Positions 17,275 to 27,173 are shown, counted from the first letter of the stretch. The stretch: DNA of 64,000 bases from Pedobacter psychrodurus (GCF_004331735.1 NZ_SJSO01000004.1:138847-202846); one strand, 5' to 3'. Made by a program: numbers and translations. The notes: a model not told the origin generated them from the letters alone.

Positions 17275-18045
17275 ATGACTTTTAAGACAAAAGAAAGCCG
17301 TTTACTACTCGTTCTGGGTAGCTTTTTTGTAGCAAACGCTATACTATCAGAGTTTATTGGAGTTAAATTATTCAGTGTTGAAGAAACGCTGGGTTTTAAA
17401 AAAATCGATATCAATTTACTAGGTGTTCCGAATCTATCCTTTGTAATGTCGGCTGGCGTATTAACCTGGCCAATTATTTTCATTATGACGGATATTATAA
17501 ACGAATATTTTGGTGTTAAACAGGTTCGATTCCTATCCATTCTTACCGCCATATTAATTTCATTTGCCTTTCTTGTAGTCTGGGGATCTATGCATTTAAC
17601 CGCTGCCGATTTCTGGGTGCATCAAAATATAAATGGAGAAGACCTCAATATGAATAATGCTTTTGCAGGAATATTCGGGCAGGGGATGTGGATCATTGTA
17701 GGATCGATTACCGCCTTTATTATCGGGCAAATGGTTGATGTAGTGATATTCCATAAAATTAAAAAAATAACCGGGGAGCGGGCGCTTTGGTTGCGTGCCA
17801 CAGGCTCTACTTTGGTCTCTCAGTTTATTGATAGTTTTGTGGTCATATTTATTGCATTTTACATAAACCCTCAATACCATTATAGCTGGCAACAGGTTTT
17901 TGCAATTGGCTTAGTAGGATATACCTATAAATTTGTAGTTGCTATTTTAATGACCCCGATTTTATATATCGTACACGCCATAATTGATGGTTATTTAGGG
18001 AAAGACCTCGCGCATAAGCTAATCAAAATGGCTGGTAGGGGATAA
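17275..18045 (+). CDS. Queuosine-precursor transporter (YhhQ/DUF165)
   Basis: 256 aa with about six membrane helices. Family motifs: NAILSEFIGVKLFSV, GVLTWPIIFIMTDIINEYFG, TGSTLVSQFIDSFVVIFIAF and the terminal YKFVVAILMTPILY. YhhQ-type proteins import preQ0/preQ1 or related queuosine precursors in the inner membrane. I looked for a preQ1 riboswitch in the 184 bases upstream and saw none I could defend. Single gene. Confidence 0.9.
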   Translation: MTFKTKESRLLLVLGSFFVANAILSEFIGVKLFSVEETLGFKKIDINLLGVPNLSFVMSAGVLTWPIIFIMTDIINEYFGVKQVRFLSILTAILISFAFLVVWGSMHLTAADFWVHQNINGEDLNMNNAFAGIFGQGMWIIVGSITAFIIGQMVDVVIFHKIKKITGERALWLRATGSTLVSQFIDSFVVIFIAFYINPQYHYSWQQVFAIGLVGYTYKFVVAILMTPILYIVHAIIDGYLGKDLAHKLIKMAGRG

Positions 18046-18086
18046 ATATTTACAACAACGCAATAACCAAATAATACATCCGATTT

Positions 18087-18533
18087 ATGAGAAATATTTT
18101 AATGCTACTGGCGGTACTTTCACTATTTTCTTGTGCTGGTAAAAACGAAAATGATCAGGAGCTTAATATTCAGGGTACATGGCAGCTATTATCGGCTACA
18201 ACCATCGAAAACGGAACAAGCCAAACAACAGATTATTCTGGCAAACTGAAAATGATCAAGATGTTTAACAACACACATTTTGCATTTTTAAAACATAGCC
18301 TTGATTCTAAAGATACAAGTAGTTTTGATGCCGGTGGTGGAAGCTTTGTATTAGATAAAGACGATTATACCGAGCATTTGGAATATTATAAAAATAAAGA
18401 CTGGGAAGGGAAGACTTTTAAGTTTAAGCTCGCCATCCATAAAGATACTTTGATTCAGAAAGGTATTGAAAAGGTAGAAAAAGCTAGGGTAGACCGGATA
18501 ATTATCGAAAAATATATCAAGGTTAAACCATAA
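18087..18533 (+). CDS. Small lipocalin-like lipoprotein
   Basis: 148 aa. Lipoprotein signal RNILMLLAVLSLFSC with the Cys at residue 16. The mature part begins IQGTWQLLSATTIENG, the usual opening of Bacteroidota lipocalin-like domains (W in the first strand), and continues with alternating strand/turn segments ending IIIEKYIKVKP. The ligand is unknown. It follows the YhhQ gene by 41 bases, but a functional link is not evident. Confidence 0.7.
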   Translation: MRNILMLLAVLSLFSCAGKNENDQELNIQGTWQLLSATTIENGTSQTTDYSGKLKMIKMFNNTHFAFLKHSLDSKDTSSFDAGGGSFVLDKDDYTEHLEYYKNKDWEGKTFKFKLAIHKDTLIQKGIEKVEKARVDRIIIEKYIKVKP

Positions 18534-18625
18534 TAGCTCACATAACTTATCGGCAGCTGTGTATCATTGCAGGCATAGTTAGTGTATATTCATAAAACCG
18601 TACTGTTCTTAAATCAATCATTTTG

Positions 18626-18656
18626 TTGTTTTATTTTGGAACATGTTGTACCTTTG
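18626..18656 (+). promoter_or_regulatory. Promoter and operator-like palindrome of the toxin-antitoxin operon
   Basis: TTG (18626-18628), a 20-base spacer and TACCTTTG (18649-18656) form a good Bacteroidota promoter. The ATG follows only four bases after the box, so the transcript is probably leaderless or nearly so. The palindrome AACATGTT (18640-18647) sits between the two elements, where binding of the antitoxin's HTH would block RNA polymerase. Confidence 0.6.
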
Positions 18657-18660
18657 ATTT

Positions 18661-19461
18661 ATGGGATACGAACTATCAAAAAAGGAAATTGGCGAAAGAA
18701 TAGCTAGCCTACGCCTAAAGAAGAGTTTCTCTCAGGAAGATTTAGCAAAAAGCATTTCGATTTCAAGGCCGTCCTTAACACAAATAGAATTAGGGAACAG
18801 AGTAGTTAGCTTGAGCGAAATGCAGAGGCTATCGATGGTCCTGGGTTTTTCTCTGGATGATTTTATGACTAAAGATTTTCTAACTTATCAAAGTTTAAAG
18901 CTGCCTGAAGAAACAACAGATGATGCTATAGTGGAACGTATTTCTGTTCCAATTTTGAATATTAACAAGTTTAAAAACGTTCTGCTTTATATTTTGGAAC
19001 GTTGTGCAGGTAAACCTAATGTTGGTGAAACCGTTCTATATAAGCTTCTTTATTTTTCTGATTTTAATTACTACGAGTTGTATGAAGAGCATTTAACAGG
19101 CGCTAAGTACAAAAAATTACCTTACGGTCCTGTTCCTCAAAAGCTAGATTCCATTATTAATCAAATGATAGATGCAAATCAACTTCAACGGATTAAAACA
19201 GAATACAAAGGATTTCCACAAAAGCGCTACCTGCCCATGGAGAAAGCTGATTTAACTACGTTTAAAGCCAGTGAAAAAGATGTTATAGATAAAGTTATCG
19301 AACAGATGAGCGATTGGTCGGCTACAGCCATAAGCGATTATTCTCATAAGGATTTACCTTGGGAAGTTACTGAAGAAGGAAAGGACATTAGTTATAACTT
19401 AGCTTTTTATCGGGAACTACCTTATTCTGTTCGGGTCTATGATGAAGAGGAAAATGATTAA
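18661..19461 (+). CDS. Antitoxin: XRE-type HTH plus Panacea (DUF4065/SocA-like) domain
   Basis: 266 aa. Residues about 7-65 are a Cro/C1-type HTH (IGERIASLRLKKSFSQEDLA, ISRPSLTQIELGNRVVSLSE). Residues about 105-250 are a Panacea/DUF4065 domain: VLYKLLYFSDFNYYELYEEH, TGAKYKKLPYGPVPQKLD and the late SDWSATAISDYSHKDLPWEV. In known systems the Panacea domain directly neutralises the partner toxin and the HTH autorepresses. The toxin gene follows after two bases. Antitoxin-first order and a palindrome in the promoter fit this model. Confidence 0.85.
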   Translation: MGYELSKKEIGERIASLRLKKSFSQEDLAKSISISRPSLTQIELGNRVVSLSEMQRLSMVLGFSLDDFMTKDFLTYQSLKLPEETTDDAIVERISVPILNINKFKNVLLYILERCAGKPNVGETVLYKLLYFSDFNYYELYEEHLTGAKYKKLPYGPVPQKLDSIINQMIDANQLQRIKTEYKGFPQKRYLPMEKADLTTFKASEKDVIDKVIEQMSDWSATAISDYSHKDLPWEVTEEGKDISYNLAFYRELPYSVRVYDEEEND

Positions 19462-19463
19462 TT

Positions 19464-19808
19464 ATGCTTTTCGAATCACTAAACGAGTTTGATAAGGATC
19501 TAAAAAAGCTTTTGAAACGGTATCGCAGTCTGCATTCCGATTTAGAAGATGTTAAAATTATTTTGAGGGTAAGGCCTGATGAGCGAAACCCTTTCAGTTT
19601 TCAGATAGATAATTTAGGTATTTCCACTTGTGTAATTAAGGTTAAAAAAATTACCTGCGATAGTCTGAAAGGTAGAGGAGTAAACTCTGGCCTGAGGTTA
19701 ATTTACGCGTACTTTGCCGAAGAAAAAAAGATTGTTTTCATTGAGCTTTACCATAAAAACGATAAGGAAAATGAAGATAAGCAACGGATACTTGAAAATT
19801 TTAAATAA
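19464..19808 (+). CDS. RelE/ParE-like toxin
   Basis: 114 aa. Begins FESLNEFDKDLKKLLKRYRS, a typical RelE/ParE opening helix, and ends with the characteristic strands SGLRLIYAYFAEEKKIVFIE and LYHKNDKENED. These suggest a ribosome-dependent mRNase of RelE/HigB type or a ParE-like gyrase inhibitor; the Lys/Arg/His residues in the second half favour the former, but this is inference. Two bases separate it from the Panacea antitoxin, so they are translated together. A strong terminator follows directly, making a self-contained two-gene module. Confidence 0.8.
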   Translation: MLFESLNEFDKDLKKLLKRYRSLHSDLEDVKIILRVRPDERNPFSFQIDNLGISTCVIKVKKITCDSLKGRGVNSGLRLIYAYFAEEKKIVFIELYHKNDKENEDKQRILENFK

Positions 19809-19813
19809 ACGCA

Positions 19814-19838
19814 AAAGGTCGGACTCGCTCCGACCTTT
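19814..19838. terminator. Terminator hairpin after the toxin gene
   Basis: Perfect stem AAAGGTCGGA / TCCGACCTTT with a five-base loop, six bases past the toxin stop. It also lies 46 bases beyond the convergent homoserine dehydrogenase stop, so it may serve both directions. Confidence 0.75.
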
Positions 19839-19883
19839 GTACTTAACAACAAAACAAATAAAAAAATTAACCTTAAAAATATA

Positions 19884-21128
19884 TTACAGGCTTGCCAACT
19901 CCTGAGCAAAAACATTTTCACTCAATTCCTCTTGTTTGTAAATCTGTCGGCCTGTATAAGCCACAAAAACAGATTCATCCAAAAGCAAGTCGCGGTTTTT
20001 AATTAAACTTTCTAGTTTAACCGTTCCAACCACATATTTATAGCTGCTTGCAGCATAACGTTCGCTGATATTATCAAAATCCAATAGTGTAATCAGATCT
20101 TCATCTGCATAACGCAAGTAAATTTCTAATAAAATTTCTTCAGTATGTTTTACACCGTTTTCTGAGTGGTATTTTTTGTACTCGTAACGGTAATCGTAAC
20201 GCAAAGCCGCAATATCAGATAGTACAGCAGCACCAGTAGGGTGGCCTCCAGCACCTTTACCGTAGAAAAACTGTTTATCAGCAAAAGCTGCCTGAACTGC
20301 AACAGCATTGTATTCGTTTTCTACATTGTAAAGAAAATCATCTTTAGCCACCAGTTTCGGTAGTACATAAGTCACAATGTCTTTTGTATTCACCTTACGT
20401 GCCGTAGGAACCAACTTAATTTTAAAGTTTTTCTCACGCGCATATTTAATGTCGTGGTTAGAAAGATTCTGTATACCGATATTTAAAATAGCATCAGGAT
20501 TTACAAATAAACCATAAGCGTGTGCTGTAGCAATAGCCAGTTTATATTTTGGATCGTAACCTCCCACATCTAAAATCGGATCGGTTTCCGCGAAACCTAA
20601 ATCCTGTGCTTCTTTTAATGCAGCGTCGTAACTTTGGTTCTCGTTAAATATTTTCGATAAGATGTAATTAGACGAGCCATTAAAAATCCCGCTCAAAGCA
20701 TGGAATAATTCATTATCGTAATATTCTTCTAAATTGCGGATAATTGGAATACTGCCACAAACGGCTCCTTCGTACAATAAAGAAGTACCATGTTCTTGTT
20801 GTAAATCTACAAGCTCTTTCAAGTGCGTAGCAATCATTTTTTTATTTGCAGATACCACATTTTTACCATTTTTTAATGCGGTAGTTACAATTTCGTAAGC
20901 AGCATCAGCATCATTAATTAATTCTACAATCGTATTAATCTCTGTATTGTTCAGTATTTCGTTGCGATCGGTGGTAAACAGATCCTTATTAAGGGTACGC
21001 TTCTTTCTAGGGTCTTTTATCGCGATTTTAATGATCTCCAGGTTCAGGTTCTGGCTTTGGATAATATCCAATAAACCTTGCCCTACAACACCGAAACCAA
21101 ATAAACCGATTTTTAAATTCTTACTCAT
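19884..21128 (-). CDS. hom: Homoserine dehydrogenase
   Basis: 414 aa. The N-terminal Rossmann motif reads GLFGFGVVGQGLLDII, and the catalytic domain has VSANKKMIATHLKEL, EGAVCGSIPIIRNL, GIFNGSSNYILSKI and EAQDLGFAETDPILDVGGYD. It reduces aspartate semialdehyde to homoserine. The C-terminal ~90 residues form a short extra region. It is the third gene of metY-metX-hom, downstream of a SAM-I riboswitch, so here it serves methionine rather than general aspartate-family supply. The 138-base gap to metX could hold an internal promoter. Confidence 0.92.
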   Translation of the reverse strand: MSKNLKIGLFGFGVVGQGLLDIIQSQNLNLEIIKIAIKDPRKKRTLNKDLFTTDRNEILNNTEINTIVELINDADAAYEIVTTALKNGKNVVSANKKMIATHLKELVDLQQEHGTSLLYEGAVCGSIPIIRNLEEYYDNELFHALSGIFNGSSNYILSKIFNENQSYDAALKEAQDLGFAETDPILDVGGYDPKYKLAIATAHAYGLFVNPDAILNIGIQNLSNHDIKYAREKNFKIKLVPTARKVNTKDIVTYVLPKLVAKDDFLYNVENEYNAVAVQAAFADKQFFYGKGAGGHPTGAAVLSDIAALRYDYRYEYKKYHSENGVKHTEEILLEIYLRYADEDLITLLDFDNISERYAASSYKYVVGTVKLESLIKNRDLLLDESVFVAYTGRQIYKQEELSENVFAQELASL

Positions 21129-21266
21129 TTTTTTAAAGTGATTACACAGATAAATGGATTACACTTATTAACTGTATTTATTTATATTATTTTTTTGTTG
21201 AATTTGATAGTACAGATATTAGCTGTTCTCTTTATTTTTCACCCTAAACCCTAACCTTCTACCTTT

Positions 21267-22325
21267 CTAAGCGGTGTGCTGCAATTTGATAATCTTTTTA
21301 TTCCTGCTTTCCTTAATGAAGTTTCCGATTACATTAGTCAAGGCATCTGTTTCGATTAAAAATCCATCATGGCCATAATCTGAATGCAAGGCGCTAAATT
21401 CTGCTCCTGGGATATGATCGGCCAGGTATTTTTGCTCTGACAATGGAAACAGTACATCGTTTTCTATGCCAATTACCAAGGTATTTGCAGTAATTAGTTT
21501 TAGTGCATCGGCAATACTTTTGCGGTTGCGGCCCACATTATGGCTATCCATTGCTTTGGTTAAATAATAATAACTGTAAGCATTAAAGCGGTTGATCAGT
21601 TTTTCTCCCTGATAATTCTGGTAAGATGACGACCTGAAGTTGTCAGTCTTATCGTTTACACTTTCTACCTGTGTACTGCCATAAGCACTGTAGGTTCTAT
21701 AACTTAAAAGTGCAATACTACGGGCTGTTTTTAAACCTTTGCTGCCACCATTTGGTTGGTTCGCATAAAAAGTTCTATCGGTAGTAATGGCCAAACGCTG
21801 ACTTTCGTTAAAAGCAATTCCCCAGGGAGAATGCGCCGCATTAGTCGCAATCAAGATCAGGTTTTCAATTTTATTAGGCTCCGAAATACTCCATTCAACA
21901 GCTTGTTGCCCACCTAAAGAACCACCAATTAATAATTTGATATAATCGATACCCAAGTGCGCTGCCAATAACTGGTGTGCTGATACCAAATCACGAATGG
22001 TGAACTGTGGAAACGAAAGATAATAAGGTAAGCCGTTTACGGGATTGGTGCTTAAAGGATTTGTACTGCCATAATGCGAGCCCAATACGTTAGCGCAAAC
22101 GATATAATGGTCTTCTGGATTAAACAAAGCATTTTCACCAAATAAACCTTCCCACCATTCAAAAACATCCGCATTTGCGGTAAGTGCGTGGCAAACCCAA
22201 ATTACGTTATCTTTATTTGCATTTAATTTACCATAAGTTTGATAAGCGATCTGCAGGTTGCGGATCTTTTTCCCGCTCTCTAATTTGAATTGTTTATTAT
22301 AATGATATGTTGATGCTGTACTCAT
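21267..22325 (-). CDS. metX: Homoserine O-acetyltransferase
   Basis: 352 aa alpha/beta hydrolase. Motifs: IAYQTYGKLNANKDNVIWVCHALTA-type N-terminus, nucleophile elbow GGSLGGQQAVEW with the catalytic Ser, and ALHSDYGHDGFLIE with the catalytic His; an Asp in VIGIENDVLFPL completes the triad. It activates homoserine with acetyl-CoA for direct sulfhydrylation by MetY. It lies 28 bases behind metY and shares its riboswitch-controlled transcript. Confidence 0.93.
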   Translation of the reverse strand: MSTASTYHYNKQFKLESGKKIRNLQIAYQTYGKLNANKDNVIWVCHALTANADVFEWWEGLFGENALFNPEDHYIVCANVLGSHYGSTNPLSTNPVNGLPYYLSFPQFTIRDLVSAHQLLAAHLGIDYIKLLIGGSLGGQQAVEWSISEPNKIENLILIATNAAHSPWGIAFNESQRLAITTDRTFYANQPNGGSKGLKTARSIALLSYRTYSAYGSTQVESVNDKTDNFRSSSYQNYQGEKLINRFNAYSYYYLTKAMDSHNVGRNRKSIADALKLITANTLVIGIENDVLFPLSEQKYLADHIPGAEFSALHSDYGHDGFLIETDALTNVIGNFIKESRNKKIIKLQHTA

Positions 22326-22353
22326 TGTTTTGTTGTATTCGGAATATTAACGG

Positions 22354-23700
<1,347 letters not shown>

Positions 23701-23757
23701 TTATTGATGTGATTAGATAGCAGAAATTAGGATTATCCTAAAACCTAACAGGGCGTA

Positions 23758-23773
23758 TCCCGGTTTCCCGGGA
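23758..23773 (-). other. Stable hairpin between the leader ORF and metY
   Basis: The transcript folds as TCCCGG-GAAA-CCGGGA, a GC-rich stem with a GNRA-type tetraloop. A U-rich tract and a CTTCC/GGAAG pairing lie just upstream in the transcript. No T-run follows, so it is not a classical terminator; it may be a stabiliser, pause site or part of an attenuator responding to leader translation. Confidence 0.5.
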
Positions 23774-23813
23774 CCTTCCAATTTGAAAAAAACAAAAAAG
23801 GAAGATTTTTAAA

Positions 23814-23942
23814 TTACTGTATGCAACAGCACATACAAGTAACCGCACGCATATCGCAACAAATAAAAGAAATAGAGGCTTGTTCTATCTTTTGAAGGTT
23901 TGCACTGGGTTCGCTTAGCGATTGAAGATTTAATGTTTTCAT
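23814..23942 (-). CDS. Cys/Met-rich leader peptide candidate upstream of metY
   Basis: 42 codons plus stop. The first 25 residues are ordinary (MKTLNLQSLSEPSANLQKIE...); the C-terminal part reads ICCDMRAVTCMCCCIQ, with six Cys (28, 29, 36, 38, 39, 40) and two internal Met (31, 37). The start ATG lies nine bases after the closing stem of the SAM-I riboswitch and the stop is 128 bases before metY. A run of Cys/Met codons near the end of a short ORF in the leader of a sulfur-amino-acid operon is the layout of a translational attenuator. No homologue is known to me; coding status is inferred. Confidence 0.55.
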   Translation of the reverse strand: MKTLNLQSLSEPSANLQKIEQASISFICCDMRAVTCMCCCIQ

Positions 23943-23951
23943 CAGTTCTAA

Positions 23952-24058
23952 TTTATATCTCCAAATAACACCATGTTATCCGGTCAGGAATTGGCACCTT
24001 CTCTTTCTGAGGGTTGCCAGTGGGTCATCGAGCCAGTCTCTCGCCACTTCTTTATAAA
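23952..24058 (-). ncRNA. SAM-I riboswitch (S box) upstream of metY
   Basis: On the minus strand the conserved S-box core is present: AAAGAAGTGGCGAGAGACTG, GGCTCGATGACCC, CTGGCAACCCTC, AGAAGGTGCCAATTCC, TGACCGGATAACATGGTG and GGAGATATAA. Closing stem P1 is TTTATA (24058-24053) with TATAAA (23957-23952). Kink-turn and pseudoknot segments are in the expected order. It senses S-adenosylmethionine. There is no terminator immediately after P1; instead a small ORF starts nine bases later, so control may act first on translation of that ORF. Confidence 0.9.
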
Positions 24059-24239
24059 TCAACCTGTGAAGATTGACTTTTATTTAGCTTTCTGCCAAAT
24101 AATATTTCAAATGTCTGAATTTAATTTTAATCCACAAAATAAAATTTCGAATTTATATTAACTCATTGAAAATGAATTGTGTATTTTTATGATGCGATGA
24201 TAATATGAATTTTTAATAATGAATTAACGCTTAAAGTTC

Positions 24240-24247
24240 TAAGTTTG
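24240..24247 (+). promoter_or_regulatory. Putative -7 box of the secreted protein gene at 24269
   Basis: TAAGTTTG fits TAnnTTTG and is 21 bases upstream of the ATG. No -33 TTG at the right spacing. Confidence 0.35.
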
Positions 24248-24268
24248 TAGTACCTATCTAAATTAATC

Positions 24269-25285
24269 ATGATGAAAAATACAAAATCCCTATGTTTAGG
24301 CCTGTTATTTACTATAGCTTGTTTAAATAATGTAAACGCTCAATTTGGAGGTTTAAAAGATAAATTATTAAAGGTAGGCACTGCTCAGGGTGCTAAAGCT
24401 TTAGGAGTAGACAAGTTTTTAAAACAGCCAGCTGCCATTACCACTAACTTTGAAGATGTAAATAGAGAAGGCGAAAAAATGCCTGATTTTATTACTTCCT
24501 TAAAAATAAAAGCCCAACCTTTATATTTACTGCCTAAAAATCCAGAAGGTGGTTTTGTACTTTGCGAAGGCCTGTATGAAATGACCAATAAAAGCTACTG
24601 TTTAAAAGCTGGAACTTTTGCTCCATCAAAAGGCGATGGTTATATGTTTGCACCCGTTTTAGGTCCGAAAGAAGAAATTGTGGTTTCTATACTCAAAAGT
24701 GCCGAGAAACACACTGATGTAGAACAACATGATATTCAGGCTTTATTGTGGACCATTATTGCACGAACTAAATTTGCCGATTTTAACGGACAGGTAAAAC
24801 TTACTGCGGTAAAATTATTAACGCCAAAACAACTTACACAATTAGAGGGGGGTGCTTTAGGTGTTTTGCCTTTCGATGTAATGGAAAAAGCTAAAGACCA
24901 ACTGCCTGCAGGCGTGAGGGCTGTTTTTGAAGCTGAAAATAATATCCGTCAATTAGTGGCTTCAGGAAATTATACCTATGCCGATATGGAGAAATATGCC
25001 ATTATAGCGGGTATGGCACCACCTAGGAGTGATGTGCCAAGCGGTATCTGGACCAAACATCCTGATGGTTATTATGTACGTTATTTTCCTTCTGGTTATT
25101 CAATCACCAAAGTACAGGTTTACGTACCAAAAGAATTAATGGCAAATGGAACAAAATTAATATATGATGCTGCCGGTGATATTGCCTGCCCAGCTAATAC
25201 AGGATCGCAACGTTTAGCACAAACTAATGAACCGTTGGAGGCAAATTATTCTGCTAAGTTGACTACGATTTGTAGTCCTAAGTAA
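24269..25285 (+). CDS. Secreted protein of unknown function
   Basis: 338 aa. Signal peptide (MKNTKSLCLGLLFTIACLN) with likely cleavage after NVNA, before QFGGLKDK. I do not recognise a family. The region LWTIIARTKFADFNGQVKL and a putative C-terminal beta domain (GYYVRYFPSGYSITKVQVYV) are the most ordered-looking parts; a CxxxC-like spacing is absent and three mature Cys residues are scattered. It stands alone, divergent from the met riboswitch. Possibly a periplasmic or outer-membrane-associated protein; no function is assigned. Confidence 0.7.
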   Translation: MMKNTKSLCLGLLFTIACLNNVNAQFGGLKDKLLKVGTAQGAKALGVDKFLKQPAAITTNFEDVNREGEKMPDFITSLKIKAQPLYLLPKNPEGGFVLCEGLYEMTNKSYCLKAGTFAPSKGDGYMFAPVLGPKEEIVVSILKSAEKHTDVEQHDIQALLWTIIARTKFADFNGQVKLTAVKLLTPKQLTQLEGGALGVLPFDVMEKAKDQLPAGVRAVFEAENNIRQLVASGNYTYADMEKYAIIAGMAPPRSDVPSGIWTKHPDGYYVRYFPSGYSITKVQVYVPKELMANGTKLIYDAAGDIACPANTGSQRLAQTNEPLEANYSAKLTTICSPK

Positions 25286-25312
25286 GTTATTAAATTGGTA
25301 GTCGTCATTCCC

Positions 25313-25373
25313 AACTTGATTGGGAATCGTAATGCAATAACGCTTTAAGATTCCCACCTGCGTGGGAATGACG
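25313..25373. repeat. REP-like palindromic repeat, copy 3
   Basis: CGTCATTCCCAACTTGATTG to GCGTGGGAATGACG. Two short hairpins, TCCCAActtgaTTGGGA and TTCCCACctgcGTGGGAA, are joined by TCGTAATGCAATAACG. It sits between converging genes and could act as a terminator for both. Confidence 0.85.
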
Positions 25374-25440
25374 ATCATTCTTTTCTGAATTTCTTGTATA
25401 AATCCTATAAGGTTTTAAAAAAGCTTATAGGATTTTCTTT

Positions 25441-26556
25441 TTACCCCAATGCCTGCGCTAAATCAGCGATAATATCATCTACATGCTCTAAACCTACAGA
25501 AATCCGGAGTAGGTTTTTAGGTGTTTTACTATCAGGTCCTTCTACCGAATAACGGTGCTCGATTAAACTCTCAACACCACCTAAACTGGTAGCCTGTGCA
25601 AATAACTGAACTTTATTCACCACTTTATGGGCAGATTCAACATCACCTTTAACTAAAAACGACATCATTCCGCCAAAATCTTTCATTTGTTTTTTAGCGA
25701 TTTCGTGCTGTGGATGACTTTCTAATCCTGGATAAAAAACAGCTTCAACATTAGGGTGACCGTTTAAATAGTTAGCTATAATTTTTCCATTTTCACAGTG
25801 GCCTTTCATGCGGTAAGCTAAGGTTTTAATGCTTCTGGTTAATAGAAAACAATCGAAGGGGGAAGGAACAGCGCCACCAGTTTGCTGAATGTTTTTGATT
25901 TTCTCCCACAACTCATCTTTTTTGGCAGTAACCAAAATTCCGCCGAGTACATCGCTATGACCACCCAGGTATTTGGTGCTGCTGTGCATTACAATATCTG
26001 CCCCTAATAAAATCGGATTTTGTAAAATCGGAGAAGCAAAGGTGCTATCGCAGGCCAATGTGATGTTTTTGGCTTGAGCTATCTTTGCAATTTCTTCGAT
26101 ATCTGTAACCTTTAATAATGGATTGGATGGAGTTTCGATCCAGATCAATTTGGTGTTTGGCTTAATGCTCGATTTTATTAGGTTTAAATCAGTCTGGTCA
26201 ATAAAATCAAATTCCAAACTATCGTTAAAAATAGTAAGCAACTGTTTTTTTATTCCCCAATACATATCATCCGGGGCTATAATATGACTGCCGGGCTTTA
26301 AAGCTTGAAACAAAACCATACCACAGGTATTGCCAGATGAAAAAGCAGCAGCATCTTCGCCATATTCTAATTTAGCCACAGTGTTTTCTAAAGCAGACCG
26401 GTTTGGATTACTTACCCTGCTATACATATGTCCACCTGGATAGCCGCCTTCTTCATCGCGAAAAAATGTTGTCGACAAATTAATTGGTAGGGTAACATCG
26501 CCTGTAGTGCTTTTTACAAGATTAGAAGCGTGAATAGCAAGGGTTTCGGGTTTCAT
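25441..26556 (-). CDS. Cystathionine gamma-synthase/lyase-family PLP enzyme
   Basis: 371 aa Cys/Met-metabolism PLP enzyme. Motifs: INLSTTFFRDEEGGYPGGHMYSR, the Tyr-bearing YSRVSNPNRSALE, the PLP lysine in HSSTKYLGGHSDVLGG, and the terminal RISVGLEHVDDIIADL. It is shorter than MetY and lacks its insertion, so gamma-synthase or beta/gamma-lyase activity is more likely; the two cannot be separated by eye. With MetY present, the most natural role is trans-sulfuration, or a lyase releasing sulfide or methanethiol. No riboswitch was noted upstream. Confidence 0.85.
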   Translation of the reverse strand: MKPETLAIHASNLVKSTTGDVTLPINLSTTFFRDEEGGYPGGHMYSRVSNPNRSALENTVAKLEYGEDAAAFSSGNTCGMVLFQALKPGSHIIAPDDMYWGIKKQLLTIFNDSLEFDFIDQTDLNLIKSSIKPNTKLIWIETPSNPLLKVTDIEEIAKIAQAKNITLACDSTFASPILQNPILLGADIVMHSSTKYLGGHSDVLGGILVTAKKDELWEKIKNIQQTGGAVPSPFDCFLLTRSIKTLAYRMKGHCENGKIIANYLNGHPNVEAVFYPGLESHPQHEIAKKQMKDFGGMMSFLVKGDVESAHKVVNKVQLFAQATSLGGVESLIEHRYSVEGPDSKTPKNLLRISVGLEHVDDIIADLAQALG

Positions 26557-26678
26557 GATAATTGATTTTGATCGAAGTAATATCGGGATGCAATTTAATA
26601 ATTTGGCGCTAATTTAAGGTTCGTAATGATTTTGGCAAGATTTATGTAACAAGTTTGACGAAATTAAATTAAACAAAA

Positions 26679-27173
26679 ATGAAAAGATTATTTATAGCTA
26701 TCGCAATAGCATGTTCTACTTTAGTAATGTTACAAAGTTGTAATACTGCAAAAAGAGTAACAGCAGGTGTAACAGGTAGCAGAGGTACAGTGGTTCGCGA
26801 ATGGGTAGTGAGTAATGTAGCTTTAGAAGGATTGCCTGATGGTGCTGTACAAGGCTTGTTTGGAGAAAAATCTTACAAATGTTTCCAAGGAAGTACATGG
26901 AATTTAACTAATAGCGGTAATGGTTCTTATACTTTACCTGCTTCTAGTGCATGTGGTTCGGTAATGCAGACTATTTTCTGGTCGGCTGCACCTAAAGATC
27001 AAACATTCCAGTTTAAGAAAATATTTGAAGGCGATAAAGCTAAAAATGTAACAGAAGGTTACCGTTTGGTATTAACTGAGCTTTCTAGCACTCAAATGAT
27101 CTTAAAATCGCCAATCGAATTTGGTGGTAAAACTGCTAACATCGTATTAACATTTACGCCTGCTGCAAGATAA
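26679..27173 (+). CDS. Lipocalin-family lipoprotein
   Basis: 164 aa. Lipoprotein signal RLFIAIAIACSTLVMLQSC with Cys at residue 21. The mature part has the pattern of Bacteroidota lipocalin-like proteins: REWVVSNVALEGLPDGAVQG, FQGSTWNLTNSGNGSYTLP, FKKIFEGDKAKNVTEGYRLV and a terminal strand TANIVLTFTPA. Probably an outer-membrane-linked binding protein of unknown ligand. It has its own terminator, so it is monocistronic. Confidence 0.75.
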   Translation: MKRLFIAIAIACSTLVMLQSCNTAKRVTAGVTGSRGTVVREWVVSNVALEGLPDGAVQGLFGEKSYKCFQGSTWNLTNSGNGSYTLPASSACGSVMQTIFWSAAPKDQTFQFKKIFEGDKAKNVTEGYRLVLTELSSTQMILKSPIEFGGKTANIVLTFTPAAR

